Shown one piece after another: positions 45,125 to 53,194 of a stretch of 64,000 bases of DNA. The translations under genes and the position numbers were made by a program. Every line of letters starts with the position of its first letter. The first letter of the stretch is position 1. The notes under the pieces are model-generated. The model was not told the origin of the DNA, searched no databases, and worked only from the letters and a program-made list of their open reading frames with translations. The stretch is from CBDCUC01 sp965222485 (GTDB lineage Bacteria > Pseudomonadota > Alphaproteobacteria > Rhizobiales > Hyphomicrobiaceae), in NCBI GenBank assembly GCA_965222485.1, contig CBDCUC010000040.1, positions 248,001-312,000 of the forward strand, in the 5' to 3' direction.

Positions 45125-45203
45125 TGGCCACGCTCCGTTCTACCCGTTCAATGTGGGTCCAGGCGGATCGGGCAAAATCCTTGCGACAGATAGTTTAGTA
45201 ATG

Positions 45204-45338
45204 CCGCGCCGGGTCCAACGGGATCGCGGCGCGGATCGTGTTTGCAGCCCTAGGCACATCGCCAGCGCTTTTGCCGCTTTCGATCTTGCTCTAGAACGGC
45301 ACCGCAAACAAAAAAGACCGAAACGAAGACCGAAACGA
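45204..45338 (+). promoter_or_regulatory. Structured pnp leader: GC-rich hairpin and tandem 12-base repeat
   Basis: In the 228-base rpsO-pnp gap, CCGCGCC (45204-45210) pairs with GGCGCGG (45228-45234). Just before pnp the 12-base unit AGACCGAAACGA is repeated twice in tandem (45315-45326 and 45327-45338). In E. coli the pnp leader hairpin is cut by RNase III and used for PNPase autocontrol; a similar role is inferred here. The repeat may serve as a single-stranded PNPase/KH binding site, but this is speculation. Confidence 0.45.
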
Positions 45339-45352
45339 AAGACGATAAACGC

Positions 45353-47548
45353 ATGTTCGATATCCATCGTGTTGAAATCGAGTGGGGCGGACGCACGCTC
45401 AAGCTCGAAACCGGCCATATTGCCCGCCAGGCGGACGCCGCAGTTTTCGCCCAGTATGGCGAAACCAGTGTCCTGGCGACCGTTGTTGCCGCCAAGTCCC
45501 CCAGACCCGGCATCGATTTCTTCCCGCTGACCGTCAACTATCAGGAAAAGACATACGCCGCCGGAAAAATACCAGGCGGATACTTCAAGCGCGAAGGACG
45601 CCCGACGGAAAAGGAAACTTTGACGTCCCGGCTTATCGACCGGCCAATCCGTCCGCTGTTCGTACCCGGCTTTAAGAATGAAACGCAGGTCGTCATCACC
45701 GTTCTCAGCCACGACATGGAGAATGATCCCGACATTGTTGGAATGGTTGCCGCTTCCGCTGCACTCACATTGTCGGGCGTACCGTTCCTGGGGCCCATTG
45801 GAGCAGCCCGCGTTGGTCTCATCGGCGACGACCTCGTCTTGAACCCAATGCTCGACGAAATGCCGGAAAGCGCTCTCGATCTCGTGATTGCCGGCACACA
45901 GGACGCCGTCATGATGGTGGAGTCGGAGGCTAAAGAATTATCCGAAAAGCAAATGCTGGACGCCGTCATGTTCGGCCACAAGCACTTCCAGCCTGTCATC
46001 GATGCGATCATAAAGCTCGCTGAAACGGCGGCAAAGGATGCTTGGGACATCGAGTTGCCAGATAAGGGCAAATACAAGGATGCCGTCAAAGCCCTCGTAG
46101 GCGATGCACTTGCCGAGGCGTTCTCTACTCCGGAAAAACAAAAGCGCAACGAGATGATTGCGGCGATCAAGGAAAAAGTGTTCGCCGAGATTGAAGTGCC
46201 GGAAGGCGATGATGCCGAGGCAGTCCTTCTTGGCGACAGTTTCAAAGCTGTTGAGATGGACATTATGCGCGGCTCCGTTGTTAAGACCGGAAAGCGCATC
46301 GACGGCCGTGACCTGAGCACGGTCCGCCCTATTGTGGCAGAGGTCGACCTGTTGCCACGCACGCACGGATCGGCACTTTTTACCCGTGGTGAAACCCAGG
46401 CCATTGTCGTTGCGACACTCGGCACCGGCGATGATGAGCAGTTCGTCGACGCGCTGGAAGGAACGCGCAAAGAGCGCTTCCTGCTACATTACAACTTCCC
46501 ACCTTATTCCGTCGGCGAAACGGGCCGTATGGGTGGTGCCGGACGCCGCGAGATCGGACACGGCAAGCTTGCCTGGCGCGCTGTGCATCCGTTGATGCCG
46601 GACCATGAAGATTTTCCATACACCATCCGGGTTGTCTCCGAGATCACCGAGTCCAATGGCTCATCTTCCATGGCAACCGTGTGCGGCACCTCATTGGCGC
46701 TGATGGATGCGGGCGTGCCGCTCAAAGCACCAGTGGCTGGTATCGCGATGGGGCTCATCAAAGAAGGCGACGACTTCGCTGTCCTGTCCGACATTCTCGG
46801 TGATGAAGACCACTTGGGCGACATGGACTTCAAGGTTGCCGGTACCGAGCAGGGCGTTACGTCGCTGCAGATGGATATCAAGATCACCGGCATCACTGAA
46901 GAAATCATGCGCATCGCGCTTGATCAGGCGCGCGACGGACGCATCCACATCCTCGGCGAAATGGCACATGCTCTGACAGACGCCCGCGGCGAACTCGGCG
47001 AACACGCCCCGCGCATCGAAACCATCGAGATCCCGACCGACAAGATCCGCGACGTAATCGGATCGGGCGGATCTGTCATTCGCTCTATCGTGGAAGAGTC
47101 TGGCGCAAAGATCGACATCAACGATGATGGCATCGTCAAGATTGCCGCATCCAAGGCCGAATCCATTGAAGCCGCAATGGCGCGCATTAAGGCCATCACG
47201 TCTGAGCCGGAAGTGGGCGAAATCTACAAGGGCAAGGTCGTCAAGATCATGGACTTCGGCGCCTTTGTGAACTTCTTCGGACCTAAGGATGGTCTGGTGC
47301 ACATTTCCCAGCTCACACAGGGCCGGCCCGAGACCGTGGGCGAGGTTGTCAAAGAAGGTCAGGAAGTCTTTGTGAAGCTTCTTGGTTTTGACGATCGCGG
47401 CAAAACGCGCCTATCCATGAAGATCGTGGACCAGGAAACGGGTAAGGAAATCCCGCGCGAAGAAGGCGACACGTCATCGGACGACCAACCACGCGAGCGC
47501 CCGCGTCGCGGCGGTGGAGGCCGCGGGCCGCGCCGGGATCGCGGCTAA
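45353..47548 (+). CDS. pnp: Polyribonucleotide nucleotidyltransferase (PNPase)
   Basis: PNPase degrades RNA 3' to 5' by phosphorolysis and is part of the degradosome. The 731-residue protein has two RNase PH-like domains (FRREGRPTEKE-like FKREGRPTEKETLTSRLIDRPIRPLF near 82; DGRDLSTVRPI near 316), a KH domain (about 555-615) and an S1 domain (about 622-690). It ends in an Arg/Gly-rich tail (RPRRGGGGRGPRRDRG). It closes the operon and is followed by a strong terminator. Confidence 0.97.
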   Translation: MFDIHRVEIEWGGRTLKLETGHIARQADAAVFAQYGETSVLATVVAAKSPRPGIDFFPLTVNYQEKTYAAGKIPGGYFKREGRPTEKETLTSRLIDRPIRPLFVPGFKNETQVVITVLSHDMENDPDIVGMVAASAALTLSGVPFLGPIGAARVGLIGDDLVLNPMLDEMPESALDLVIAGTQDAVMMVESEAKELSEKQMLDAVMFGHKHFQPVIDAIIKLAETAAKDAWDIELPDKGKYKDAVKALVGDALAEAFSTPEKQKRNEMIAAIKEKVFAEIEVPEGDDAEAVLLGDSFKAVEMDIMRGSVVKTGKRIDGRDLSTVRPIVAEVDLLPRTHGSALFTRGETQAIVVATLGTGDDEQFVDALEGTRKERFLLHYNFPPYSVGETGRMGGAGRREIGHGKLAWRAVHPLMPDHEDFPYTIRVVSEITESNGSSSMATVCGTSLALMDAGVPLKAPVAGIAMGLIKEGDDFAVLSDILGDEDHLGDMDFKVAGTEQGVTSLQMDIKITGITEEIMRIALDQARDGRIHILGEMAHALTDARGELGEHAPRIETIEIPTDKIRDVIGSGGSVIRSIVEESGAKIDINDDGIVKIAASKAESIEAAMARIKAITSEPEVGEIYKGKVVKIMDFGAFVNFFGPKDGLVHISQLTQGRPETVGEVVKEGQEVFVKLLGFDDRGKTRLSMKIVDQETGKEIPREEGDTSSDDQPRERPRRGGGGRGPRRDRG

Positions 47549-47590
47549 CGCATTGGGAGAATAAGCCTGCGGTGACCGTAGGCAAAAAAG

Positions 47591-47630
47591 AACGGGCTGC
47601 TGGTCTGGAAATACCGGCAGCCCGTTTTTC
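47591..47630. terminator. Rho-independent terminator after pnp
   Basis: AACGGGCTGCTGGT (47591-47604) pairs with ACCGGCAGCCCGTT (47613-47626) over 14 bases with one G-U pair, around an eight-base loop. TTTTTC follows on the plus strand, and a run of A precedes the stem, so it can also terminate the convergent small gene at 47655. Confidence 0.88.
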
Positions 47631-47654
47631 ATTCTATGTGCCACGCTTCATCCG

Positions 47655-47903
47655 CTAAGGAGCGGTGTCCGCCGAGGTCGACGATGTTGCGGCACCGCTT
47701 TGTCCAAGATCGATACCGTGTGGGTAGTGATTCCAGCCGACATAGGCAGCGACAAAAATCAGCGCAGTCAGAATAGCGCCGAAAATGAAGTTGTCTCCAA
47801 ACGCCAGGTTCAAGAGGTTTCCGATCAGCGCCGATATGAACACCAGCCCTGCCAGAATCATGACGTCCGTCCAGTTGATGGCGGACCAATCAATAAAATC
47901 CAT
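47655..47903 (-). CDS. Small two-helix membrane protein, unknown function
   Basis: The 82-residue product has two membrane helices (about 12-33 and 36-56) and a Ser/Ala/Thr-rich C-terminal tail. I do not recognise a family. It starts at the ATG at 47903, with an AGGGAGG-type site upstream on the minus strand. It converges on pnp and shares the bidirectional terminator at 47591-47630, which supports it as a real transcription unit. Confidence 0.65.
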   Translation of the reverse strand: MDFIDWSAINWTDVMILAGLVFISALIGNLLNLAFGDNFIFGAILTALIFVAAYVGWNHYPHGIDLGQSGAATSSTSADTAP

Positions 47904-48210
47904 TCGAAGCCTCCCTGAGCTCCTTCGCATCTAAGGCCACTTCAGCCCCCTTCGAGTGGTTCGGTGGCCAAACCCCCACCCACAAGCAACAAATCTATAT
48001 AGAACGTTTGCCGCTCTTGCCACCTTCACCGTTTGCGCCACCTTGTCATAGGTCCACCGCATAGCGAAACCGGGACGCGGTTTCCCGATCGGCCACGGTC
48101 ACCTAACCGACTGCAATAGATCAGTTATTACCCCAATGCTGCAGCGCCAGAAGTCCCAACCTGGTAGACCTGCTCTGAGAACCTGTGCCCTGTTCACTGA
48201 CAGGTGTCAG
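47904..48210. other. Intergenic region between small membrane gene and copA
   Basis: No gene was found in these 307 bases. The strong inverted repeat at the copA end is listed separately. The rest contains the promoter region of the small membrane gene on the minus strand; no clear promoter motif was seen. Confidence 0.5.
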
Positions 48211-48211
48211 T
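48196..48211 (-). repeat. Inverted repeat at the 3' end of copA
   Basis: ACTGACA (48196-48202) and TGTCAGT (48205-48211) form a perfect seven-base palindrome with a GG centre. It touches the copA stop codon (48211-48213 on the minus strand). It lacks a T run, so it may be a transcript-end stabilising hairpin rather than a full intrinsic terminator. Confidence 0.5.
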
Positions 48212-50646
48212 CAGTGCAATTCGATGCGGTTTAAGCGCAGCGCATTCGCGATCACCGACACCGAGGAAAGGCTCATGGCCGCAGCCGCGAACATCGGCGA
48301 CAACAGCACGCCCACAAACGGATAAAGCACTCCGGCTGCAATCGGTACGCCGATGGCATTGTAAGCGAAGGCAAAAAACAAGTTCTGTTTGATGTTCGCC
48401 ATTGTCGCTTGCGCAAGACGCCGCGCGCGAACGATACCGGTGAGATCGCCTTTAACGAGCGTGACGCCAGCACTTTCGATTGCAACGTCCGCACCTGTTC
48501 CCATAGCGATCCCCACATCGGCGAGCGCCAACGCGGGTGCATCATTGACGCCATCCCCAGCCATTGCGACCCGGGCGCCGGCAGCCTGAAATTCGCGTAC
48601 AATCTGAGCTTTGTCCTCAGGCAGAACATCAGCCCTGACTTCGTCGAGGCCAATCCGTTCCGCCACCGCGTTTGCGGTGCGTCTATTGTCGCCCGTAACC
48701 ATGACGATCTTCAACCCTTCCGCGTGCAGCGCATCGATCGCTGCCTTGGTCGTCTCCTTGATCGGGTCGGCGACGGCGACAAGTCCTGCAAGGCGTTGGT
48801 CGATGGCAACAAACATCGCCGTCTTTCCGTCCGCACGCAGAGCCTCTGCCGTCTTCGCGGCAGAAGACACAACATCGATGCCAAGAAGATCCATCATCCG
48901 CGAGTTGCCAAGCGCAACCGCCCGCCCACCAATGCGACCGCGCACACCACGCCCGGTTTCCGCCTGAAAGTCACGTGGCGATTGGGGCTCGACGCCGCGT
49001 TCTTCTGCCCCCGCGACGACCGCATCAGCCAAGGGATGTTCACTTCCCCGTTCCAGTCCGGCGGCAAGGCGCAGGATTTCATTCTGCTCGAAGCCTTCGA
49101 ACGCGACGACATCCGTCAATTTCGGTTTGCCAACCGTTAGCGTTCCTGTCTTATCGACGATGAGCGTATCCACGTCGGCGAAGCGCTCAAGCATCTCAGC
49201 ATTTTTGACCAGCACGCCGGCATTGGCCCCGCGTCCCGTCGCAACCATGATCGACATCGGCGTCGCGAGCCCGAGCGCGCACGGGCATGCGATGATGAGC
49301 ACGGAAACGGCCGCGATAAAGGCGTATGCCAAAGCCGGGGGCGGCCCGAGTAGGGCCCAAGCTATGAAAGCAATCACTGCGACGGATACGACAGCGGGTA
49401 CAAAATAGCCGGCAACGATATCTGCAAGTTTCTGGATTGGCGCCCGGCTTCGCTGCGCGTCAGCCACCATGCCGACAATCCGCGACAGCACGGTGTCGCT
49501 ACCCACCCGCTGCGCAGACATAACGAATGTGCCCGAACCGTTAAGCGTGCCACCGGTAACTTCATCGCCGACCGTTTTTTCTGCCGGAACGGATTCGCCG
49601 GTCAGCATAGACTCATCGACCGAAGAGCGGCCTTCGACAATAGCCCCGTCGACAGGAACTGCATCACCGGGCCGAACACGCAAGCGATCTCCGGCCGTAA
49701 CGAGCTCCAACTTGATATCTTCTTCCGACCCATCGGCATTGACGCGTAGAGCCATTTTCGGCGCGAGATCGAGAAGGGCGCGGATCGCATCGCCCGTACG
49801 GTCCCGCGCCTTAAGCTCAAGCACCTGCCCAACGAGAACGAGAACGATGATGACGGCGGCAGCCTCGAAGTAGACCGCGACAGATCCTTGAGGGTCTCGA
49901 AACGCAGCAGGAAATACGCCTGGCAGGATTGTTGCGACAACGCTGTAGAGATAGGCGGCGCCAACACCGATACCGATCAGCGTCCACATGTTTGGGCTTC
50001 GGTTGACGAACGAATTCCAACACCTGACAAAAAACGGCGACGCAACCCAGAGGACAATCGGCGTTGCCAAAATCAGTTCCATCCAGTCGGCGAGGCGTTC
50101 GCCTATCCAGGCGCGAATAGGCAGCCCGACATGTGGTCCCATGGCGAGAACTAGTATTGGTAGCGTCAACGCCGTGCCGATCTTCAAGCGACGTACAAAA
50201 TCTATCAGTTCGGGGTTGGGGCCCTCGTCACCAGTGGGGACCCCCATCGGTTCCAATGCCATACCGCAAATGGGACAGGTGCCCGGTCCTTCTTGCACGA
50301 TCTCGGGATGCATCGGACAGGTATAAAGGGTACCGGCGGGCACTTCCGCGGCTTCCTTTGCCGCCGCCGCCTTGCGGTCGGGATCAAGGTAGCGGAGCGG
50401 GTCGGCAATGAATCGCTCTCTGCACTTTTGATTGCAGAAATAATACGTTTGGCCTGCATGAGAGTGCGAGTGTTTCGCTGTCGCAATGGCGACGGTCATT
50501 CCGCAAACAGGATCAATCGCGGTGTCTCCGCCGGCCTTGCGGTCGTGGTCATCACCCGGCCCGTGATTGCAACAGGATGGAGCGTTCGACTCTGTCGTTC
50601 GGGCGGATCGTGCTGTGTGCCCGTCCTCAGCTTTCTTGCCGCTCAT
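48211..50646 (-). CDS. copA: Copper-exporting P1B-type ATPase with N-terminal YHS domain
   Basis: It pumps Cu(I) out of the cytoplasm. The 811-residue product has a His/Cys-rich start (CCNHGPGDDHD), a YHS domain (DPVCGMTV...FCNQKCRERF, about 45-88), a heavy-metal-binding CPMHPEI...CPICGM segment, eight membrane helices, the Cu(I) site Cys454-Pro-Cys456, the phosphorylated Asp498 in DKTGTLT, the HP motif in ERGSEHPLADAV and GDGVNDAP near 697. The usual GMTCxxC (HMA) metal-binding repeat is absent. The frame is open to 50712, but the ATG at 50646 is preferred because the shared promoter and operator lie upstream. It is divergent from csoR. Confidence 0.93.
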   Translation of the reverse strand: MSGKKAEDGHTARSARTTESNAPSCCNHGPGDDHDRKAGGDTAIDPVCGMTVAIATAKHSHSHAGQTYYFCNQKCRERFIADPLRYLDPDRKAAAAKEAAEVPAGTLYTCPMHPEIVQEGPGTCPICGMALEPMGVPTGDEGPNPELIDFVRRLKIGTALTLPILVLAMGPHVGLPIRAWIGERLADWMELILATPIVLWVASPFFVRCWNSFVNRSPNMWTLIGIGVGAAYLYSVVATILPGVFPAAFRDPQGSVAVYFEAAAVIIVLVLVGQVLELKARDRTGDAIRALLDLAPKMALRVNADGSEEDIKLELVTAGDRLRVRPGDAVPVDGAIVEGRSSVDESMLTGESVPAEKTVGDEVTGGTLNGSGTFVMSAQRVGSDTVLSRIVGMVADAQRSRAPIQKLADIVAGYFVPAVVSVAVIAFIAWALLGPPPALAYAFIAAVSVLIIACPCALGLATPMSIMVATGRGANAGVLVKNAEMLERFADVDTLIVDKTGTLTVGKPKLTDVVAFEGFEQNEILRLAAGLERGSEHPLADAVVAGAEERGVEPQSPRDFQAETGRGVRGRIGGRAVALGNSRMMDLLGIDVVSSAAKTAEALRADGKTAMFVAIDQRLAGLVAVADPIKETTKAAIDALHAEGLKIVMVTGDNRRTANAVAERIGLDEVRADVLPEDKAQIVREFQAAGARVAMAGDGVNDAPALALADVGIAMGTGADVAIESAGVTLVKGDLTGIVRARRLAQATMANIKQNLFFAFAYNAIGVPIAAGVLYPFVGVLLSPMFAAAAMSLSSVSVIANALRLNRIELH

Positions 50647-50704
50647 AGCGCACAAACTCTCTTCGGTGACATGCAGCCCGATACACATATTGGGCATATT
50701 CGCC

Positions 50705-50737
50705 TTGACCAATATACCCCATGGGGGTATCAGTCAA
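50705..50737. promoter_or_regulatory. Divergent copA/csoR promoters with shared CsoR operator
   Basis: ATACCCC (50714-50720), ATG and GGGGTAT (50724-50730) form the G-tract palindrome expected for the CsoR/RcnR family. On the plus strand, -35 TTGACC (50705-50710), a 17-base spacer and -10 TATCAG (50728-50733) point at csoR. On the minus strand, -35 TTGACT (50737-50732), a 17-base spacer and -10 TATTGG (50714-50709) point at copA. The operator thus fills both spacers, and one bound repressor could block both promoters. Confidence 0.82.
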
Positions 50738-50739
50738 GA

Positions 50740-51015
50740 ATGCAGGAAACCACCAAGACAGCATGCCGCAGGAGGCTCAATCGCATTGAAGGGCAGGTCC
50801 GCGGTCTGTCGCGCATGATCGACGACGATCGCTATTGCATCGATGTGTTGACCCAGCTGGCGGCGGTCAGGGCTGCTCTGTTGCGTGTCGAGGAGCAGGT
50901 ATTGCGTGATCATGTCTCCCATTGCGTCGCGGATGCTATGGCCAGCGGCAACCGCAAAGAGCAACACGTCAAAATCGAAGAATTGATGAGTGTTCTGGAG
51001 CGAGCCCGGCGATGA
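50740..51015 (+). CDS. csoR: Copper-sensing transcriptional repressor CsoR
   Basis: This is a 91-residue all-helical repressor of the DUF156 family that leaves DNA when it binds Cu(I). The copper ligands keep the exact CsoR spacing: Cys33, His58 and Cys62. RRRLNRIEGQVRGLSRMI is the DNA-binding helix. The ATG at 50740 is about seven bases after the predicted -10 element and has no ribosome binding site, so the mRNA may be leaderless. An upstream in-frame ATG at 50670 would read through the operator and is unlikely. Confidence 0.92.
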   Translation: MQETTKTACRRRLNRIEGQVRGLSRMIDDDRYCIDVLTQLAAVRAALLRVEEQVLRDHVSHCVADAMASGNRKEQHVKIEELMSVLERARR

Positions 51016-51073
51016 TTCTGCGGCCGTAAATTGGTGCGCACAATTTGAAAAACGCCTATCGCCCCCGGGGCCT

Positions 51074-51949
51074 TCACCGAACCCCATGCGTGCTGAATTC
51101 TTTGGCGCATTGAAATTGTGGCACGTCAGGCCAGAACACGCGTGCGCGTGCGCTGATCTCTTGCGCATTCCCTGTCGTCAATAACCTGACACCAACTGGG
51201 ATTTCTGTCGGGTTGTCCAGATATTGCGGTTTGCGTGCCAGGTAGTCCTCAAGGCTGTCAGCAACGATCTCTGGTTGCGAAAGGATGCGCGTGGTTTCCG
51301 GCAGATACATTTTGAACAAGTGCTCAACCAGCGGGAAATGGGTGCAGCCGAGTATCGCGCGGTGTGGCAGCCTACCATCTGCCTGTTCAAGCGCGGACTG
51401 AACACCAAGCCGCACGAGACCGTCGAGTTCCGCTTCGTCGGCTTCTTCTTCGATGGCACCGGCAAGGTGCGCGCAAATTTGCTGCACCACTTCGACTCGC
51501 GGGCATCGCTTCCGAATTTCTTCGCGAAAAACGTCTGATGCGATGGTGCGCGTCGTCCCGAACACCGCGATGGTGTCTGTATTATACTTTTGCGGATACT
51601 GCGGTGTCGTCACCGCCCAGGGTGTTTGCGTTGCTGCTTCGACAGTCGGGGCAACGATGCCAATGACGTTTCTTCCTGTCCATCCAGCATTGGGGAGCCA
51701 CGACTGTTGCAGCTGACGCGCTGCCACCGCGGTAGCGGTATTACAGCCCAAAATGACGAGCCCGGCGCCCTGTTCGAAAAGCGCTTCCACCCCCTGCCGC
51801 GTCAGCTCGACAACCTCAGCTGACGACCGATTACCGTAGGGCACGTTTGCGTGGTCGCCAAGATAGGTGAAGGCAACATCGGAAAAGCGTTTCGATAACA
51901 CGCGGAGTAACGTGAGGCCGCCGAGGCCGGAATCAAAAATGCCTATCAT
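51074..51949 (-). CDS. murI: Glutamate racemase MurI
   Basis: It makes D-glutamate for peptidoglycan. The 291-residue protein shows IGIFDSGLGGLTLL at the start, the catalytic pair Cys69 (VILGCNTATA) and Cys202 (ILGCTHFPLVE), and GDHANVPYGNRS. The length is at the upper end for the family. The gene converges on csoR, about 58 bases away. The 237 bases upstream of it (51950-52186) show no gene. Confidence 0.95.
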   Translation of the reverse strand: MIGIFDSGLGGLTLLRVLSKRFSDVAFTYLGDHANVPYGNRSSAEVVELTRQGVEALFEQGAGLVILGCNTATAVAARQLQQSWLPNAGWTGRNVIGIVAPTVEAATQTPWAVTTPQYPQKYNTDTIAVFGTTRTIASDVFREEIRKRCPRVEVVQQICAHLAGAIEEEADEAELDGLVRLGVQSALEQADGRLPHRAILGCTHFPLVEHLFKMYLPETTRILSQPEIVADSLEDYLARKPQYLDNPTEIPVGVRLLTTGNAQEISARARVFWPDVPQFQCAKEFSTHGVR

Positions 51950-52186
51950 GGGAAAACGTGTCTGCGCCTGAAGGTTTGCGCCGTCAAGTGGACGTGCTCA
52001 GTCGTTCACGCAAATAGATGGCAACTGTGGCGCAGTGTCGTCGAAGCCGGCATTGATCGGGATGTCGCGGGAATAGGTGGTGTGGAGGCTGACCGGTCTG
52101 GTAACAGCGACGCGGCAACACGCGATCGACAAGGGCCTCTACTCACCCCCACTGAGCCTATTCACCCACAGAGGAAGCCAACTCTG

Positions 52187-53062
52187 CTACTCGGCGGCTT
52201 CCGGCGACTTTCCAGATCCAGAACGTGCACCAGCGGCGGCTTCCTGTTCCTTCAGCGCATCAAGCGTCGGCATGGCAACCATGTTGTACCCGCAGTCAAC
52301 AAAATGTACTTCGCCGGTAACAGCGCCCGACAGGTCGGAAAGAAGATAAAGCGCCGATCCTCCCACTTCGTCGAGCGATGGCGTCCGGCGCAGCGGAGAA
52401 TGATCGCGCTGGTAGTTGAAGATCGAGCGCGCATCCGAGACGCCCGAACCGGCAAGCGTTCGCATCGGGCCGGCAGAGAGTGCATTGACGCGGATATTCT
52501 GCTCGCCCAGGTCCGCCGCAAGGTAGCGCACGGATGCTTCCAGAGCCGCCTTCGCAATGCCCATCACGTTATAGGACGGCACCCAGCGTGTCGCGCCACC
52601 GTATGTGAGCGTCAGCATGGAGCCGCCGTCGGTCATGAGATCGGCGGCGCGCTTGGCGATTTCGGTGAACGAGAAGCAGGAGATCACCATCGTGTTCACG
52701 AAGTTGTCCCGCGAGGTATCGGCATACCTGCCAGACAGTTCCCTGCGGTCAGAGAATGCAAGCGCGTGTACGACGAAGTCCAGTTTCCCCCACTTGTTCT
52801 TGATTTCTTCAAAGACCTTGTCGACGCTCTCCAGATCACTGACGTCGCATGGAACAATCACATCTGAACCAACAGACTCAGCCAGTGGCATTGCGCGGCG
52901 CCCAAACGCCTCACCCTGGTAGGTGAATGCCAACTTGGCGCCCTGACCGGCGAGCACGCGTGCTATTCCCCACGCGATCGATCGGTCGTTTGCGACGCCC
53001 ATGACCAATCCGTGTTTGCCAGCCATAAGCGGTCCGGGTTTGGCAACGTCAGTCTCTGACAT
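52187..53062 (-). CDS. fabI: Enoyl-[acyl-carrier-protein] reductase (NADH) FabI
   Basis: It catalyses the last reduction step of each fatty-acid elongation round. The 291-residue SDR-fold product has GVANDRSIAWGIA (22-34) and the FabI active site Tyr154, Tyr164 and Lys171 (YGGATRWVPSYNVMGIAK). The ATG at 53062 matches the family; the open frame extends to 53137 without homology. A low-complexity C-terminal tail (GARSGSGKSPEAAE) follows the conserved part. It is third in the fabA-fabB-fabI order on the minus strand. Confidence 0.95.
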   Translation of the reverse strand: MSETDVAKPGPLMAGKHGLVMGVANDRSIAWGIARVLAGQGAKLAFTYQGEAFGRRAMPLAESVGSDVIVPCDVSDLESVDKVFEEIKNKWGKLDFVVHALAFSDRRELSGRYADTSRDNFVNTMVISCFSFTEIAKRAADLMTDGGSMLTLTYGGATRWVPSYNVMGIAKAALEASVRYLAADLGEQNIRVNALSAGPMRTLAGSGVSDARSIFNYQRDHSPLRRTPSLDEVGGSALYLLSDLSGAVTGEVHFVDCGYNMVAMPTLDALKEQEAAAGARSGSGKSPEAAE

Positions 53063-53194
53063 GGTGGCCCTCGTTCTTGTAAAAGATGTGCGTCCGTAGT
53101 TGTCGAACCAGCAGGGGCTCGTTCTATCGTATTTCATAAGGGGCGGTCCTCAGCGAGCGGAAATGCCCGCATCAAGCCGCTTTATGACAGTCCG

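Noticed and set aside
45315..45338. Repeat before pnp as a CRISPR-like or satellite array
   Set aside because: There are only two tandem 12-base copies without spacers or cas genes.
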